This document shows, in pieces, positions 52,853 to 61,975 of a stretch of 64,000 nucleotides of DNA. A program made the position numbers and the translations under genes. The notes below the pieces were generated by a model, which saw only the letters and a program-made list of their open reading frames with translations, did no database searches and was not told where the DNA came from. This DNA comes from Brevibacillus brevis. Its GTDB lineage: Bacteria; Bacillota; Bacilli; Brevibacillales; Brevibacillaceae. The first letter of the stretch is position 1, and every line of letters begins with the position of its first letter. The DNA lies in NCBI RefSeq assembly GCF_022026395.1, contig NZ_CP041767.1, positions 3,504,501 to 3,568,500 on the forward strand. Reading direction: 5' to 3'.

Positions 52853-53911
52853 TTACTCCAGATCAAATGTAGGCTCTTCATCTTGCTCTGGGTCATGCTC
52901 TGCCTCTACTTCTGGAACAGAACCAGGGTTCAGGCTGAAGTATTCGCGCACTTTCGTTTCAATCTGTGATGCAATGTGCGGATTTTCCTTCAGGAAGACT
53001 TTCGAATTTTCTCTACCTTGGCCGAGACGTTCTTCGTTGAAGGAATACCAAGCACCACTCTTTTGCACGACATCAATCTCAGAACCGATGTCGAGAATGC
53101 TACCTTCTCTGGAAATACCTTCACCGTACATGATGTCCACTTCTGCAACCTTAAATGGTGGAGCCACTTTATTTTTGACAACTTTGATCTTTGTCTTGCT
53201 ACCCAAAATGTCGTTGCCGACTTTGATAGATTCCGCTTTACGAACATCCAAACGAACACTCGCGTAGAACTTCAAAGCGCGTCCACCTGGAGTTGTTTCC
53301 GGGTTACCGAACATAACTCCCACTTTTTCACGAAGCTGGTTGATGAAGATCGCAATCGTTTTGGACTTGTTGATGGCACCGGACAGCTTGCGAAGTGCTT
53401 GGGACATCAAGCGTGCTTGCAAACCTACGTGGGAATCTCCCATCTCGCCCTCGATCTCTGCTTTTGGCACGAGTGCCGCAACGGAGTCCACTACGATAAT
53501 ATCTACTGCACCCGAACGCACCAATGCTTCCGCGATCTCCAACGCTTGCTCACCAGTGTCTGGTTGGGACAAGAGCAATTCGTCGATGTTCACACCCAGC
53601 TTTGCAGCGTAAACCGGATCCAGGGCATGCTCAGCATCGATAAACGCAGCCTGTCCGCCTTGTCTTTGTACTTCTGCGATTGCATGAAGTGCTACTGTTG
53701 TTTTACCAGAAGACTCTGGTCCGTAAATCTCAATAATCCGTCCACGTGGGAATCCGCCCACACCAAGTGCGATATCAAGAGCAAGCGCTCCGCTCGATAC
53801 AGTAGAAATCTGAACGTTGGATACTTCCCCCAACTTCATAATGGAACCTTTTCCGAATTGCTTTTCTATCTGACGCAATGCACTCTCCAAAGCTGCGCGA
53901 CGATCTGACAA
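52853..53911 (-). CDS. recA: recombinase RecA
   Basis: 352 residues. Walker A is [20 protein letters not shown]; Walker B region [20 protein letters not shown]; loop [20 protein letters not shown]. The acidic tail ends [18 protein letters not shown] 53911 gives the standard [12 protein letters not shown] start with GGGTG upstream; GTG 53920 is three codons earlier. Strand exchange and SOS induction are the known roles. A LexA box and sigma-A promoter lie upstream. Confidence 0.97.
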   Translation of the reverse strand: MSDRRAALESALRQIEKQFGKGSIMKLGEVSNVQISTVSSGALALDIALGVGGFPRGRIIEIYGPESSGKTTVALHAIAEVQRQGGQAAFIDAEHALDPVYAAKLGVNIDELLLSQPDTGEQALEIAEALVRSGAVDIIVVDSVAALVPKAEIEGEMGDSHVGLQARLMSQALRKLSGAINKSKTIAIFINQLREKVGVMFGNPETTPGGRALKFYASVRLDVRKAESIKVGNDILGSKTKIKVVKNKVAPPFKVAEVDIMYGEGISREGSILDIGSEIDVVQKSGAWYSFNEERLGQGRENSKVFLKENPHIASQIETKVREYFSLNPGSVPEVEAEHDPEQDEEPTFDLE

Positions 53912-53957
53912 ATGGTACACACCCTTTCAATTTTTCGCTTCTGTTTTGCTTGTCTTC

Positions 53958-53987
53958 ATCATACCTCGAGACAGAAGTGTTTGCCAA
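53958..53987 (-). promoter_or_regulatory. recA promoter
   Basis: Minus-strand -35 TTGGCA (53982-53987) and -10 TATGAT (53958-53963) with 18-base spacing. Confidence 0.7.
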
Positions 53988-53997
53988 GTATTTTTTA

Positions 53998-54011
53998 CGA
54001 ACAAATATTCG
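53998..54011. promoter_or_regulatory. LexA (DinR) box upstream of recA
   Basis: Minus strand CGAATATTTGTTCG fits CGAAC-N4-GTTCG with one mismatch. It lies just upstream of the -35 element. Confidence 0.8.
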
Positions 54012-54016
54012 CATCG

Positions 54017-54063
54017 TAAAAAAGCAGCCATTTCCTGGTTATTCCCAGTGAAATGGCTGCTTT
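54017..54063 (-). terminator. terminator of the DEAD-box helicase gene
   Basis: Perfect stem AAAGCAGCCATTTC / GAAATGGCTGCTTT, then a T-run on the minus strand, 17 bases after the stop. Confidence 0.9.
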
Positions 54064-54079
54064 GTGTCATGCACCCTAA

Positions 54080-55669
54080 TTAGGAACGCTTCGCTCCGCG
54101 AGGCTTTGCAGGCTCCAGATTGATTCGTTTTCCGTTGATGCGTGTTTGACGCAGTGACTCATATACGAATGCCGCTACCTCTTCTGGAACCTCAACAAAT
54201 GTGAAGTTCTCGAAAATGTCGATGCGACCTACTGATTTTCCCGGGATACCAACAGATTCAGAGATTTCTCTTACCAGATCCTGTGGCTTCATGTTCGCAT
54301 TGCGACCTACGTTCAGGAAGAAGCGAACCATGCCTTTTGCTGCACCCGTCTCACCAAAGTTGTACGCTTCTACTTCCTGCCCTTGTCCTGCTTCGGTATG
54401 GAATGCGAGGTGTAATGCAGCAGCAGCTACTTTTTCAGCCGGGTATTGACCTACGAGAGCATCCGCTACTTTTTGATACATATCCGCGATTGCATCGCTT
54501 TCCAAAAGGCTAGTCAACTGTTCGCGCAATTGCTCTTGTTTGCGCTCAGCCACTTCCTCCAGGGAAGGAACATTGCGAGAGAGCACTTGTGCTTTTGTCT
54601 GCTTTTGGATAAACATCATTTGTCTTACTTCACGAGGCGTAACCAGCGTCATCGCAATTCCTTTGCGACCAGCGCGACCTGTACGGCCAATACGGTGTAC
54701 GTAGCTCTCAGAGTCTTGTGGAATATCGTAGTTGATTACGTGAGAAACGTTTCCTACGTCGATACCACGTGCTGCTACGTCTGTTGCAATCAGGAATTCA
54801 ATCGAGCCTTCGCGGAACGCATTCATGACCTTGTCACGTTGTGCCTGTGACAAGTCGCCATGCAAACCATCTGCAAGGTATCCGCGGGATTGCAGCACTT
54901 CGGACAGCTCATCTACACCGCGCTTGGTACGGCAGAAAATGATTCCCAACTCTACATCCTCGCTGTCCAGAATACGGCAGAGGCTCTCTACTTTGTTACG
55001 GTCAAACACTTTGTAGTATACCTGTTCAATCAATGGCGCCGTTACTTCTTCACGGCTCACCGCGATCGTTTGCGGCTGTTTCATGTAACGGGTAGCCAAA
55101 CGCTTGATTTCTGGCGGCATCGTCGCAGAGAACAGCAAGGTTTGACGCTCTTCCGGCATATGTGTGATGATCGTTTCGATATCTTCGATGAAGCCCATGT
55201 CCAGCATTTCATCCGCTTCATCCAAAACGAGTGTATGTACGTGATCCAGCTTCAATGTTTTGCGGCGCAAGTGATCCATGACACGACCAGGCGTACCTAC
55301 GACGATTTGTACACCTTGACGGAGTGCACGAATTTGATGTCCGATCGATTGTCCGCCATAGATTGGCAGCGTACGAACTTTGTTGTATTTGGAGATGCGC
55401 AGGAGCTCTCCCGCAACCTGGATAGCCAGCTCACGAGTGGGTGTCAGCACGATCGCTTGAACACGATTGGCAGGCGTAATCTTTTCTACAAGTGGAATCC
55501 CGAATGCAGCAGTTTTACCAGTACCTGTCTGCGCTTGACCAATCAGGTCTCCGCCATCCAGAACTTTTGGAATGCAAGCTGCCTGAATCGGTGATGGCTC
55601 TTCGAAGCCCATATCGTGAATCGCTTGCAGAATAGATTTATGTAAAGGAAAATCAGAAAAAATCGTCAT
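54080..55669 (-). CDS. DEAD-box ATP-dependent RNA helicase with DbpA-type C terminus
   Basis: 529 residues. Helicase motifs in order: the Q motif GFEEPSPIQAACIPKVL, AQTGTGKTAAFGIP, LVLDEADEMLDMGF, LLFSATMPPE, IATDVAARGIDVGNVSHVIN and YVHRIGRTGRAGR. Residues about 445-525 form a DbpA-like RNA-binding domain (VRFFLNVGRNANMKPQDLVR). It probably serves in ribosome assembly or mRNA decay, like CshA or DbpA/YxiN; I cannot tell which. ATG 55669 has AAAGGTGA upstream. Confidence 0.93.
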   Translation of the reverse strand: MTIFSDFPLHKSILQAIHDMGFEEPSPIQAACIPKVLDGGDLIGQAQTGTGKTAAFGIPLVEKITPANRVQAIVLTPTRELAIQVAGELLRISKYNKVRTLPIYGGQSIGHQIRALRQGVQIVVGTPGRVMDHLRRKTLKLDHVHTLVLDEADEMLDMGFIEDIETIITHMPEERQTLLFSATMPPEIKRLATRYMKQPQTIAVSREEVTAPLIEQVYYKVFDRNKVESLCRILDSEDVELGIIFCRTKRGVDELSEVLQSRGYLADGLHGDLSQAQRDKVMNAFREGSIEFLIATDVAARGIDVGNVSHVINYDIPQDSESYVHRIGRTGRAGRKGIAMTLVTPREVRQMMFIQKQTKAQVLSRNVPSLEEVAERKQEQLREQLTSLLESDAIADMYQKVADALVGQYPAEKVAAAALHLAFHTEAGQGQEVEAYNFGETGAAKGMVRFFLNVGRNANMKPQDLVREISESVGIPGKSVGRIDIFENFTFVEVPEEVAAFVYESLRQTRINGKRINLEPAKPRGAKRS

Positions 55670-55677
55670 GAAAAAAA

Positions 55678-56931
55678 TCACCTTTCTTTTTGCATTTGCA
55701 GCGCATAAAACAACGCGTATTTAGCGGCACGCCCAACAATTGCATGCCTTCTTCCGGCAAGGCGCAGCTCTTTTACAACTGTGGGTATTCCTTCTGCCGC
55801 GATCCCTACGTAAACAAGGCCAACAGGCTTGCCCTCGGATGGATCGGGGCCAGCTACTCCCGTGACAGAAATCCCGTAAGTAGCTCCCAGCTTTTCTCGT
55901 ACATGCTCAGCCAGCAATTGAGCTGTTTTCTCACTGACTGCCCCATCTGTTTGCAAAATGGAATCAGGTACTTCGAGTAGCTGGTTTTTCACTTCATTGG
56001 TGTAGCAGACAACCCCGCCACGAAACACATGCGAGCTTCCCGGTACAGAGGTAATCAACGAGGCAATCGCTCCTCCTGTGCAGCTTTCTGCACAAGCAAT
56101 CGTCTCATTTCTTTTTTTCAGCTCAGCAACCAGCACATCATGCAGCGACGAGTTCTCGCCCATCCCGTACATATACTGGCCAACACGGCTGAGAATTTCT
56201 TTTTCTACAGGCAAAATCAGGGCTTCCCCTTCTTCGACTGTAGCAGCTCTTGCCGTAATCCGCAGCGTTACTTCGAATTCTTTGGCGTAAGGCGCGATCG
56301 TTGGATTGTCCTGCTTTTCGATCAAATCGAGCAGTTTTTCCTCCAAAGCGGATTCGCCTATCCCGTAGAAGCGGAGTACATGAGAGTGAAACACTTGTTT
56401 TTCGGGGAGCAAATCAGTCAAGTAAGGCATCACGTAATTCTCCACCATTGGATACATCTCACTTGGTGGTCCCGGCAACAGCACGAACGTACTACTGTCA
56501 TGACGGATCGCCATCCCCGGCGCCATCCCGAAATCGTTGGAGAATACATGGCTGCCAGAAAGCACCAGCGCCTGCTTACGATTGTTCTCCGTCATGACAA
56601 TCCCACGTTGCGAAAAGAATTTTTCAATTCTCTCCATGGCCTCTGAATTCGTTTCCAATCCAATGCCTACATGCCCCGCCAAGGTCTCTTTTGTCAAATC
56701 ATCTTGAGTCGGCCCTAGCCCACCCGTGAAAATGACGAGATCAGATCGTCCTGATGCCAATCGAATCACTTGTAGCAATCGCTCCGTGTTGTCTCCCACA
56801 ACCGTATGAAAGTATACTCCCACGCCAATTTCCGCCAGCTTCTGAGAAAGAAACTGTGCGTTGGTGTTAGCGATTTGGCCTAACAAAAGCTCGGTACCTA
56901 CCGCGATAATCTCCGCTCTCATCTTCCTCAT
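55678..56931 (-). CDS. cinA: CinA-family NMN amidohydrolase-like protein
   Basis: 417 residues, full length. The N-terminal COG1058 domain (IIAVGTELLLGQIANTNAQF, FTGGLGPTQDDLTKETLA) is followed by the C-terminal CinA domain (CAESCTGGAIASLITSVPGS, GISVTGVAGPDP). Members hydrolyse NMN or ADP-ribose and the gene is competence-linked. ATG 56922 in frame is an alternative start. The next gene in the family order is recA, here separated by the helicase. Confidence 0.94.
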   Translation of the reverse strand: MRKMRAEIIAVGTELLLGQIANTNAQFLSQKLAEIGVGVYFHTVVGDNTERLLQVIRLASGRSDLVIFTGGLGPTQDDLTKETLAGHVGIGLETNSEAMERIEKFFSQRGIVMTENNRKQALVLSGSHVFSNDFGMAPGMAIRHDSSTFVLLPGPPSEMYPMVENYVMPYLTDLLPEKQVFHSHVLRFYGIGESALEEKLLDLIEKQDNPTIAPYAKEFEVTLRITARAATVEEGEALILPVEKEILSRVGQYMYGMGENSSLHDVLVAELKKRNETIACAESCTGGAIASLITSVPGSSHVFRGGVVCYTNEVKNQLLEVPDSILQTDGAVSEKTAQLLAEHVREKLGATYGISVTGVAGPDPSEGKPVGLVYVGIAAEGIPTVVKELRLAGRRHAIVGRAAKYALFYALQMQKER

Positions 56932-57017
56932 CCATTCTCTTTGAGAGTAGAAAAGCCTCTAAACTAACAGTTTATCACTTGCAAACGCTCAAGAGAAGAG
57001 TCTTGTGAAAAAAGAGA

Positions 57018-57042
57018 CCAATACCCGCATTACGAGTATTGG
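57018..57042 (-). terminator. terminator overlapping the 3' end of pgsA
   Basis: Stem CCAATAC / GTATTGG with further pairing, followed by TCTCTTTTTT on the minus strand. Confidence 0.75.
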
Positions 57043-57605
57043 ATCACGTTACGATTTTTCGCAAAGTAGTCGTACCCGGAGTAAATCGTGATGATCACCA
57101 TCGCCCAAGTAGCTACTTCGTCGAACGGAATACCGAAGAACCCAAATGGGAAGTTGCGAATCATGACAGCCGTAATCGCTACGATCTGCACCCATGTTTT
57201 CAGTTTACCCAATGCACTCGCAGCAATTACCTGTCCTTCTGCCGCAGCAACTAGCCGTAGACCCGTTACTGCAAACTCCCGGCTGATAATGACAATCGCA
57301 ATCCACGCTTCCAAACGCTGCATCTCTACGAGTGAAATGAGTGCTGCAGAAATCAACAGCTTATCAGCAAGCGGGTCCAGAAACTTCCCCAAGTTCGTCA
57401 CGATTTTCTTTTTCCGTGCAATATAACCGTCGAGTCCGTCCGTACTGGCTGCTAGGATAAACACCAAAGCCGCAATCAGCTCGTTATACGTCATCGTCAG
57501 GCTGCCAATCGAAAATGTCCCGATGTTGTAACGCACCAGCAGAAAAAACATAACTACCGGCACCAGAAAAATCCTGGCGAGGGTGATGCGGTTGGCGAGA
57601 TTCAC
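57030..57605 (-). CDS. pgsA: phosphatidylglycerophosphate synthase PgsA
   Basis: 191 residues, membrane CDP-alcohol phosphatidyltransferase that makes phosphatidylglycerophosphate. The active-site pattern is complete in DGLDGYIARKKK followed by GKFLDPLADK. It starts LANRITLARIFLVPVVMFFL after MN. Several hydrophobic helices are present. The start codon touches the rimO stop at 57606, so the genes are coupled. Confidence 0.96.
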   Translation of the reverse strand: MNLANRITLARIFLVPVVMFFLLVRYNIGTFSIGSLTMTYNELIAALVFILAASTDGLDGYIARKKKIVTNLGKFLDPLADKLLISAALISLVEMQRLEAWIAIVIISREFAVTGLRLVAAAEGQVIAASALGKLKTWVQIVAITAVMIRNFPFGFFGIPFDEVATWAMVIITIYSGYDYFAKNRNVIQYS

Positions 57606-58952
57606 CTAGACTACCTCCCCGGCTAAATCGTATTCATAGGAGTGAGTTATTTTTACTTTTACGATGGTACCCAGTTCGCCTTTAAAACCGGTGACGAATA
57701 CTTCACCATCGATTTCCGGAGCGTCATACTGTGTTCGACCTACATAAATATCGTTACGTCCTTCGTAGCGTTCAATCAAAACTTCCAAGACTTGACCAAC
57801 AAAGCGTCCGTTACGATCTCCAGCTACTTCACGCTGAATTTCCATCAGCATGTTCGCACGTTTTTCCTTAACCTCTTCGTCTACATGGTCAGGCAATCGG
57901 GAAGCTGGCGTGTCATCCTCGTTGGAGTAAGTAAATACACCCAGTCGATCAAAACGGATATCCTTCACAAACTCGCTAAGACGCTCGAAGTCTTCCTCTG
58001 TTTCCCCAGGGAACCCTACGATCAACGAGGTACGCAGAGCAACGTCTGGAACCTGCGCGCGAATTTTTGCAACCAGCGCACGAATGTCCGTCTGTCTACC
58101 TGGGCGACGCATTCTTTTCAGAATATGGTCTTCCGAGTGCTGCAAAGGCATATCTACGTATTTGCACACTTTTGGATTGGTAGCAAAGGTGTGGATCAAT
58201 TCATCCGTGAAGAATCCAGGGTATGCATAGTGAAGACGAATCCACTCGATGCCCTCGACTTCTGCCAGACGGTTTAAAAGTTCGGGAAGCATCAATTTTC
58301 CATCGTAAATATCCGTTCCGTAGTTCGTAGAGTCTTGTGCAATCAGACTTACTTCTACGATCCCTTGTGCCGCCAAATGACGAGCTTCTTCCACGATGGA
58401 CTCGATTGTACGACTGCGGAATCCTCCACGCATCAAAGGAATCGAGCAGAACGTACAGGCGTTGTCGCAGCCCTCGGCAATTTTAATATATGCGGAGTAC
58501 GTGCCCTGTTTTACTTTCCGCTTCACGACATCTTCGTACGTAAAAATGGGATTACCTACAAAAATCGGTCGCTTGCCCTCCAGAGATTCTTCGATAATAC
58601 CTGTAATCGACATAAAATCGCCTGTTCCGACAATGCCATCCACCTCAGGAATCTCATTCAAGATATCCTCTTTGTAACGTTGTGTGAGACAGCCTGCCAC
58701 CACAAGCGATTTCAGTTTGCCGGCTTCCTTCAATTCACCCATTTCCAGAATCTTATTTACGGATTCTTCCTTGGCTGCATCGATGAAACCGCAGGTATTG
58801 ACGATAACCACAGTTGCTTCTTCCGGGTTATCAACCAGTTCATAACCTTTTTCATCTATCAGATGGGCCATCATATCCGAATCAACGAGATTCTTTTCAC
58901 AGCCCAGCGTAACAATCGCTACTTTTTCACGCGTGCCTACCTTCTCTGTCAT
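57606..58952 (-). CDS. rimO: ribosomal protein S12 methylthiotransferase RimO
   Basis: 448 residues. Radical-SAM enzyme that methylthiolates S12 Asp88. The N-terminal cluster cysteines are in IVTLGCEKNLVDSDMMAHLI, IVNTCGFIDAAKEESV and VVAGCLTQRY; the SAM cluster motif is GCDNACTFCSIPLMRGGFRS. A TRAM domain is at the end. RimO and MiaB are both in this window and are distinguished by these signatures. Confidence 0.95.
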   Translation of the reverse strand: MTEKVGTREKVAIVTLGCEKNLVDSDMMAHLIDEKGYELVDNPEEATVVIVNTCGFIDAAKEESVNKILEMGELKEAGKLKSLVVAGCLTQRYKEDILNEIPEVDGIVGTGDFMSITGIIEESLEGKRPIFVGNPIFTYEDVVKRKVKQGTYSAYIKIAEGCDNACTFCSIPLMRGGFRSRTIESIVEEARHLAAQGIVEVSLIAQDSTNYGTDIYDGKLMLPELLNRLAEVEGIEWIRLHYAYPGFFTDELIHTFATNPKVCKYVDMPLQHSEDHILKRMRRPGRQTDIRALVAKIRAQVPDVALRTSLIVGFPGETEEDFERLSEFVKDIRFDRLGVFTYSNEDDTPASRLPDHVDEEVKEKRANMLMEIQREVAGDRNGRFVGQVLEVLIERYEGRNDIYVGRTQYDAPEIDGEVFVTGFKGELGTIVKVKITHSYEYDLAGEVV

Positions 58953-59046
58953 CTTTTTTCCTCCAATTGGTCACACCAACCCATATTACACCTATCCAGT
59001 ATAATATAAGCCTAAAGGAAGTGTCAAAAAAGAGAAAAGTACAAAA

Positions 59047-59064
59047 GGCAAGCATATGCTTGCC
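59047..59064 (-). terminator. terminator after ymfM
   Basis: Palindrome GGCAAGCATATGCTTGCC, then TTTTGTACTTTTC on the minus strand. Confidence 0.75.
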
Positions 59065-59960
59065 TACTGGGTGACCGCCTCTTTTACTTTCATCGTAATA
59101 TTGGACGGCATTGACTTCATTTTAGACGTGTCTACCAAGACTCCGTTCACTTTCAATTCCACTACAGTCGGTTTGCCCAAACGAATATAAGCGGATTTCC
59201 CCAGCTCAATCGTTTTTTCCTGATCCTTCTTGAGCGTGCCCTGCTCAACATACTTTTTGCCTTTTCCTTCCGAAATACCAAACCAGCTCGTTTCATCTTT
59301 TATCTTCAGATAAACCGTGATTTTTTCTCCACCTTGCAAGGAATAGCTATACATCGATCCTTGCTGCGATTCAAATGTGATGGTTGCCTGAGGAGTTTCC
59401 GTAACGGTCTCAGGTGGGGTTGTTCCTGTTTCAGTATTCGGTGTGGTAATAGAAGGAGGCTTCGGTTGTTGAGCAATCGGGGATGTTGCCGCTCCACCAC
59501 CAGTGTCAGGCGTGACAATTTCCGCTCCAGGGTTAACTGTTCCACCTGGCATTGGCTGAGTCAACTGACCGTTGTTGTTGACGACAGCGAAATAAATAAC
59601 CCCGATAATCAAGGCAATAAACAATACGAGCAAGGTTTTGGTAACCCATCGCCCCGCTTGTAATGGATTGTTCGCTGAAGCAACTCTTCTGCGACGCAGT
59701 CGCTCTACTTGCTCTGTAGGTGGCTGGGCCGGCAAATCGGACTGAAAGTGAGTCAGGATGTGGTTCGGGTCTAGACCGACAGCTTCCGCATAACTCTTTA
59801 TAAATGCACGCGCGTAAAAGTGGCCAGGAAGTACGTGAAAATGACCCCTTTCAATTGCTTCCAAATATCGCCGCTGTATCTTGGTGATACGTTGGATGTC
59901 GTCGAGCGTGATTCCTTTTTCTTCGCGGGCCCTTTGCAGGACTTGACCTAGCTCAGACAC
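59064..59960 (-). CDS. ymfM: RodZ/YmfM-type HTH membrane protein
   Basis: 298 residues. N-terminal Xre-type HTH (LGQVLQRAREEKGITLDDIQ, ITKIQRRYLEAIERGHFHVL, GHFYARAFIKSYAEAVGLD), a single membrane helix near 113-130 (LLVLFIALIIGVIYFAV), a Thr/Pro-rich spacer and a C-terminal DUF4115 beta domain. RodZ links MreB to the elongasome; YmfM is the Bacillus counterpart and helps set cell shape. Confidence 0.9.
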   Translation of the reverse strand: MSELGQVLQRAREEKGITLDDIQRITKIQRRYLEAIERGHFHVLPGHFYARAFIKSYAEAVGLDPNHILTHFQSDLPAQPPTEQVERLRRRRVASANNPLQAGRWVTKTLLVLFIALIIGVIYFAVVNNNGQLTQPMPGGTVNPGAEIVTPDTGGGAATSPIAQQPKPPSITTPNTETGTTPPETVTETPQATITFESQQGSMYSYSLQGGEKITVYLKIKDETSWFGISEGKGKKYVEQGTLKKDQEKTIELGKSAYIRLGKPTVVELKVNGVLVDTSKMKSMPSNITMKVKEAVTQ

Positions 59961-59972
59961 AGCTGCCCCTCC

Positions 59973-60752
59973 TTAATTCATTTCGAAATTATCAAAGCCG
60001 CGATTGTTGATAAGCTCATATGTAATCTCTTCATCCGGATGATGACGCAGCTCAATAATGTAATGGAAATCATCTAGTTGATACTCTGATTCCCTTACGA
60101 ATATATCCGGATGCTCAATGATTTTTGCGGCAGGAAAGTTCATAATCTCCCGAAGCAAGGTATAGTGCTTTTCTGTCGATCGCAGCGTTGAGACAATTCC
60201 ATCTATCAAATATACATGATCAGTAGACATTTCATCAATGGCTAAGGAGCTGCGCACCGTCTGGCGCAACAAAGTAGAGGAAATAAATGTCCAACGTTTA
60301 TTGGCGGATACGCTGGCAGCAATCATTGACTCAGTCTTTCCTACGCGAGGCATTCCCCGAATCCCGATGAGCTGATGACCTTCCTTCTTCAGGATTTCTG
60401 CCATGAAATCGACCAGCAAGCCCAGCTCCTCACGAACAAAGCGAAACGTTTTTTTGTCCTCGCTATCCCGTTCAATATAGCGACCATGGCGAACAGCCAA
60501 ACGATCCAGCATTGTCGGGGGACGTAACCTCGTTATGGTTATGTTGTCCATTTTTTGCACAACGTTGCGCAAAACCTCCATTTTTTCATCATCATCGGTC
60601 AAGAGCAGCATACCTCGACGCATGGTATCCACGCCATTGATCGTCACGATGTTGATGTTCAACATCCCCAGAATAGAAGATACGTCCCCTAATAGACCAG
60701 GACGGTTACGGGCAATCTCATACTCCATGTACCATTCTTTCTTCGCTTCCAT
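59973..60752 (-). CDS. ymfK: DUF3388 protein YmfK
   Basis: 259 residues. An ACT-like N-terminal part (YEIARNRPGLLGDVSSILGM, NINIVTINGVDTMRRGMLLL) is followed by a P-loop-like GMPRVGKTESMIAASVSANK. Conserved among Bacillales, function unknown. ATG 60752 follows GGAGAGGA; the in-frame TTG 60758 has a worse site. Confidence 0.88.
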   Translation of the reverse strand: MEAKKEWYMEYEIARNRPGLLGDVSSILGMLNINIVTINGVDTMRRGMLLLTDDDEKMEVLRNVVQKMDNITITRLRPPTMLDRLAVRHGRYIERDSEDKKTFRFVREELGLLVDFMAEILKKEGHQLIGIRGMPRVGKTESMIAASVSANKRWTFISSTLLRQTVRSSLAIDEMSTDHVYLIDGIVSTLRSTEKHYTLLREIMNFPAAKIIEHPDIFVRESEYQLDDFHYIIELRHHPDEEITYELINNRGFDNFEMN

Positions 60753-60828
60753 ATGCAATCCTCTCCGCCAACCAGAATTCTCTTCTTATGTAGTATATCA
60801 CGTTCGTATCATTCGACAATCGCGAAAA

Positions 60829-60854
60829 GAAAAATCCCCAAAAGGAGGGGATTT
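60829..60854 (-). terminator. terminator of ymfJ
   Basis: Perfect stem AAATCCCC / GGGGATTT with 7-base loop and T-run. Confidence 0.85.
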
Positions 60855-60860
60855 GAATGG

Positions 60861-61130
60861 CTAGCTGCCAGCGTTCGCGTCATTGCGATTCTGAACAAGC
60901 TTCACCATGAGTGATGCCAAAGCTTGTTGCTGCTGTTGATCACCTGCGTCCCACAGCTGTTTCAACAGACGCTCCTGATCGTTTTTCGGGTCTACTTGCT
61001 CAGACAGGTAGCTACCGATTTGATAAGCTACATTTTGAAGCGTATCGCTTTCCATCCCGGCTTGTTTCGCTTGTTCTACCCGATCTCCGAGAAACGCTTT
61101 CCAGTCGCTAAAATTGTCAAGAATCGACAT
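60861..61130 (-). CDS. ymfJ: DUF3243 protein YmfJ
   Basis: 89 residues, starting MSILDNFSDWKAFLGDRVEQ at ATG 61130 behind AAAGGAGGG. Conserved helical DUF3243 protein of unknown function, with SYLSEQVDPKNDQERLLKQL and a glutamine-rich stretch. Upstream codons in frame lack a ribosome binding site. Confidence 0.9.
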   Translation of the reverse strand: MSILDNFSDWKAFLGDRVEQAKQAGMESDTLQNVAYQIGSYLSEQVDPKNDQERLLKQLWDAGDQQQQQALASLMVKLVQNRNDANAGS

Positions 61131-61230
61131 AGGGAAATTCCCTCCTTTTGTACGTTGCGAACAGATTTGCTGCCCACACAAAAGGTAGAATTCCATCATT
61201 TCTCGAATTTTATTCATGCATACTTATCTT

Positions 61231-61968
61231 CTACGTGTACCATCCACCGTTTGGACTAATCACTTGCCCCGTCACATAACTGGAATCCGCCGATAGCAAA
61301 AAGCGCACGACTGCGGCTACCTCATATGGTTGTCCCAGACGATTGGCTGGTATTTCTTCGGCGATCATTTCCATTTCATCAGGAGAAAAGCGCTCCATCA
61401 TTCCACCAGCAATCGCTCCTGGAGCGACGGCATTTACCGTGATTCCGTTTGGTGCCATTTCCTTTGCCAAGGCTTTGGTGAACGTATTGATTGCTCCTTT
61501 GGTCATGGAGTAAAGCACCTCACACGAACCACCCGTCAGCCCCCAAATGGAAGAAATGTTGACGATACGCCCATACCTTGCACGCAGCATGGCCGGAACA
61601 GCAGTTTGGCAGACCAAAAAAGTGGATCGAACATTGAGTGCGATGAGTTCATCGAATTTGTCGACAGTCACATCCGTAAATAAGCCGACATCATCCACTG
61701 AAGCGTTGTTTACGATCAACAGTGGTGCAACCTGCATCTGGGCAAACATCGCGGCAATTTGATGTGGGTCCCGTAAATCAGCCTGGAGGATAACGTACGG
61801 ATTGCCCCGCTCCTGGCATTTTTGCGCCAACGGCTCCAATTTTTCCATATTTCGATTGTAATGCAGATAAAGGGGAACCCCCGCATCAATCAGATAGGCA
61901 CCAATCGCCTGCCCGATCTCTCCGGAAGCCCCCGTAATTAACGCCCATGGCGTCTCTTGCTTGAACAT
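61231..61968 (-). CDS. ymfI: SDR oxidoreductase YmfI (EF-P modification)
   Basis: 245 residues, Rossmann-fold reductase. The cofactor motif is ALITGASGEIGQAIGAYL, the catalytic pair is in YSMTKGA, with VNISSIWGLTG upstream. In Bacillus subtilis, YmfI is required for the 5-aminopentanol modification of elongation factor P, and its loss affects swarming. It lies between ymfJ and ymfH. Confidence 0.92.
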   Translation of the reverse strand: MFKQETPWALITGASGEIGQAIGAYLIDAGVPLYLHYNRNMEKLEPLAQKCQERGNPYVILQADLRDPHQIAAMFAQMQVAPLLIVNNASVDDVGLFTDVTVDKFDELIALNVRSTFLVCQTAVPAMLRARYGRIVNISSIWGLTGGSCEVLYSMTKGAINTFTKALAKEMAPNGITVNAVAPGAIAGGMMERFSPDEMEMIAEEIPANRLGQPYEVAAVVRFLLSADSSYVTGQVISPNGGWYT

Positions 61969-61975
61969 GAATACA

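Noticed and set aside
52976-53908. A 310-codon open frame opposite recA
   Set aside because: Shadow of the strongly biased recA sequence.
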